Assembly: GCA_937924145.1 (NCBI GenBank)
Contig: CALDTJ010000350.1
Coordinates: forward strand, 1-44,130
Source: an uncultured Saprospiraceae bacterium
GTDB taxonomy: Bacteria; Bacteroidota; Bacteroidia; Chitinophagales; Saprospiraceae
Length of the DNA stretch: 44,130 bases
Reading direction: 5' to 3'
The position numbers and the translations under genes are program-made. Below are positions 42,691 through 44,130 of this stretch, piece by piece (the first letter of the stretch is position 1; every line of letters starts with the position of its first letter). A model generated the notes under the pieces. It saw only the letters and a program-made list of their open reading frames with translations. It did not search any database and had not been told where the DNA came from.

Positions 42691-44130
42691 CTACTTCTTC
42701 CAAATAGCCCCCAAACCAGCATCCCACAATTGCTGATTATAAGCAGGAATATCGGTTTCTAATAGGCTATTAATTTCTTGTTTCAAAGCCATCCATTTTG
42801 GGGTCAATTCACTTAATTGATCCAAAGTTGGCTGGGTAATTCTAGGCAAAGCACTTTCTGCATGATTTAGCACAAACATATAATTGGCGGTAAATTTATT
42901 CGGGAAGTTCTCCACATCATCATAAGCCTGTGACTTTCGCTGTACCATTCTTTCATCCCAATCTTTTAGTTTTTTCACCAAATCATTGCCTGTTTTTATT
43001 AGTGTATTATTTTTTTCAGCATTAGGGATATGTGCAACTACTTCTTTTATTTGCTTTTGTAAACCCATTGCTTTGTTGACTAAATTATGCATTTCGGTGA
43101 AAGCAATTTCCATTTCCGTCATCTTTTCATGATAGGTTTGGTAAGTAGCCTGATCTATGTCATATAGTGGATTATTCAAGATTTCTACTTCACTAGTAGC
43201 CGTCGAATTCCCTCTTTTTAAGGTCAAGGAATAAGTGCCAGGAATGACTTTATGTCCTCTATAACTCCCCTCAATATAAGCAGTTGGAATACCCGGCATA
43301 TTGGCGTGTCTTAGATCCCAAACAAAACGATTAAGGCCTGTTTCAGTTGATAACTTTGGTGCTGGGGGAGGGCCACCTGCATAACTTTTATATAGAGAAT
43401 CTCTTTTAGAGCTAATCGTTCTCACCAAATTTCCTGCACTATCTTTTATTTCTAAAGTCAATACTTCTTTGGTGTCTGACTTAGGCAAATTATAATAAAG
43501 GACTGCTCCAGTGGCAGGATTTACCCCAATAAAAGGGTGCGTACCTTTGAATTTTTTATTAGTACCATTTAAAGGACTGCCTCCATTTGTTAAAATTGTT
43601 GGTTCTGGATTGTATAATTGAAAGTTTTTATTAGCTGAATTATATTGTCGAACCATCGCCAAATCATCCAATATCCAAAAAGAACGACCAGAAGTCGCCA
43701 CAATTAAATCATCATGCTTGACGATCAAATCGGTAATTGGCGTAACTGGTAAGTTATGCTGAAAGGATTGCCAACTTTGCCCATCATTTCTAGAAATAAA
43801 CATGCCTAATTCCGTTCCAGCATATAGTAAACCTTTTTGCTGCGTATCTTCTCTGACGACTCTCGTAAATGCATTATTCGGTAGCCCATTATTAATAGCC
43901 GTCCAAGATTTACCATAATTGGTCGTTTTATATAAACCTGGTCGATGATCGTTAAATTTGTAGCGGGTAGTCGCAATGTAAATCGTCGCAGGATCATGTG
44001 GAGAAACTTCAATTGCATTAACCAAACATTCTTGTAGTCCTTTGGGCGTTACATTTGTCCAATTCTTGCCACCATCTTTAGTTAAATGCACGAGTCCATC
44101 ATCACTTCCGACCCAAATATGTCCTTTTTC
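42691..44130 (-). CDS. C-terminal part of a large BNR-propeller (VPS10/sortilin-like) protein
   Basis: The frame is open to the window edge and continues upstream in phase ([19 protein letters not shown]), so the gene is cut at its 5' side; the GTG near 44091 is not a start. The 479 visible residues have Asp-box motifs ([35 protein letters not shown]), a linker with [15 protein letters not shown]-like features ([13 protein letters not shown]), an immunoglobulin-like stretch ([31 protein letters not shown]) and a helical tail (about 330-479). This matches the C-terminal half of roughly 1000-residue exported VPS10/sortilin-type glycosyl-hydrolase-like proteins of Bacteroidota. True enzymatic activity is unproven. 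Confidence 0.88.
   Translation of the reverse strand, partial: EKGHIWVGSDDGLVHLTKDGGKNWTNVTPKGLQECLVNAIEVSPHDPATIYIATTRYKFNDHRPGLYKTTNYGKSWTAINNGLPNNAFTRVVREDTQQKGLLYAGTELGMFISRNDGQSWQSFQHNLPVTPITDLIVKHDDLIVATSGRSFWILDDLAMVRQYNSANKNFQLYNPEPTILTNGGSPLNGTNKKFKGTHPFIGVNPATGAVLYYNLPKSDTKEVLTLEIKDSAGNLVRTISSKRDSLYKSYAGGPPPAPKLSTETGLNRFVWDLRHANMPGIPTAYIEGSYRGHKVIPGTYSLTLKRGNSTATSEVEILNNPLYDIDQATYQTYHEKMTEMEIAFTEMHNLVNKAMGLQKQIKEVVAHIPNAEKNNTLIKTGNDLVKKLKDWDERMVQRKSQAYDDVENFPNKFTANYMFVLNHAESALPRITQPTLDQLSELTPKWMALKQEINSLLETDIPAYNQQLWDAGLGAIWKK

Overview
The window looks like chromosomal DNA of a free-living Bacteroidota bacterium, most likely from the Saprospiraceae/Lewinella side of the phylum (the family level is inference). 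The phylum is supported by a complete sprA (giant outer-membrane channel of the type IX secretion system) lying just downstream of ruvA, by several putative promoters of the Bacteroidota type (TAnnTTTG), by the efp-accB-accC cluster, by head-GIN, DUF2461 and RuvA/Rpn proteins of Bacteroidota type, by AT-rich intergenic DNA, and by starts without obvious Shine-Dalgarno sequences. I see no rRNA, tRNA, CRISPR array, prophage or insertion sequence.

Layout. 0-4.5 kb: an unrecognised protein, an eight-strand-type outer-membrane barrel, elongation factor P and the acetyl-CoA carboxylase subunits AccB and AccC. 4.6-6.5 kb (minus strand): a MoaD/ThiS-like ubiquitin-fold protein, a BNR beta-propeller and a small unknown protein. 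6.7-14.6 kb: scattered metabolic genes (XdhC-like, Tas aldo-keto reductase, SDR, NTF2-like, two small conserved proteins, inorganic pyrophosphatase, Asp/Glu racemase-like, DUF2461, quinone-oxidoreductase-like MDR). 14.8-19 kb: a secreted head-GIN protein, a receiver-PAS-degenerate kinase-receiver protein and a polyprenyl synthase. 19.7-24.6 kb: gyrA, a secreted TPR protein and an orphan gene. 24.8-34.4 kb: HemJ-like protein, sprA and ruvA. 34.5-44.1 kb: an Rpn-type nuclease, then a planctomycete-style catabolic group: DUF1501 protein, PSD1/cytochrome-c lipoprotein with a LamG insert, exported sugar-phosphate isomerase-like protein, and the C-terminal part of a large BNR-propeller protein cut by the window edge. 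A small two-gene cassette on the opposite strand sits between the DUF1501 and PSD1 genes; its first gene is broken by a one-base shift at an A6 run.

The most unusual large-scale pattern is in the spacers: more than a dozen intergenic gaps hold long imperfect inverted repeats (stems 8-38 bp, some nested), mostly of different sequence families and often filling the gap between convergent genes. The most interesting single proteins are the two-receiver protein, whose kinase core has lost its H, N, G1 and G2 motifs, and the racemase homologue lacking one of its two catalytic cysteines.
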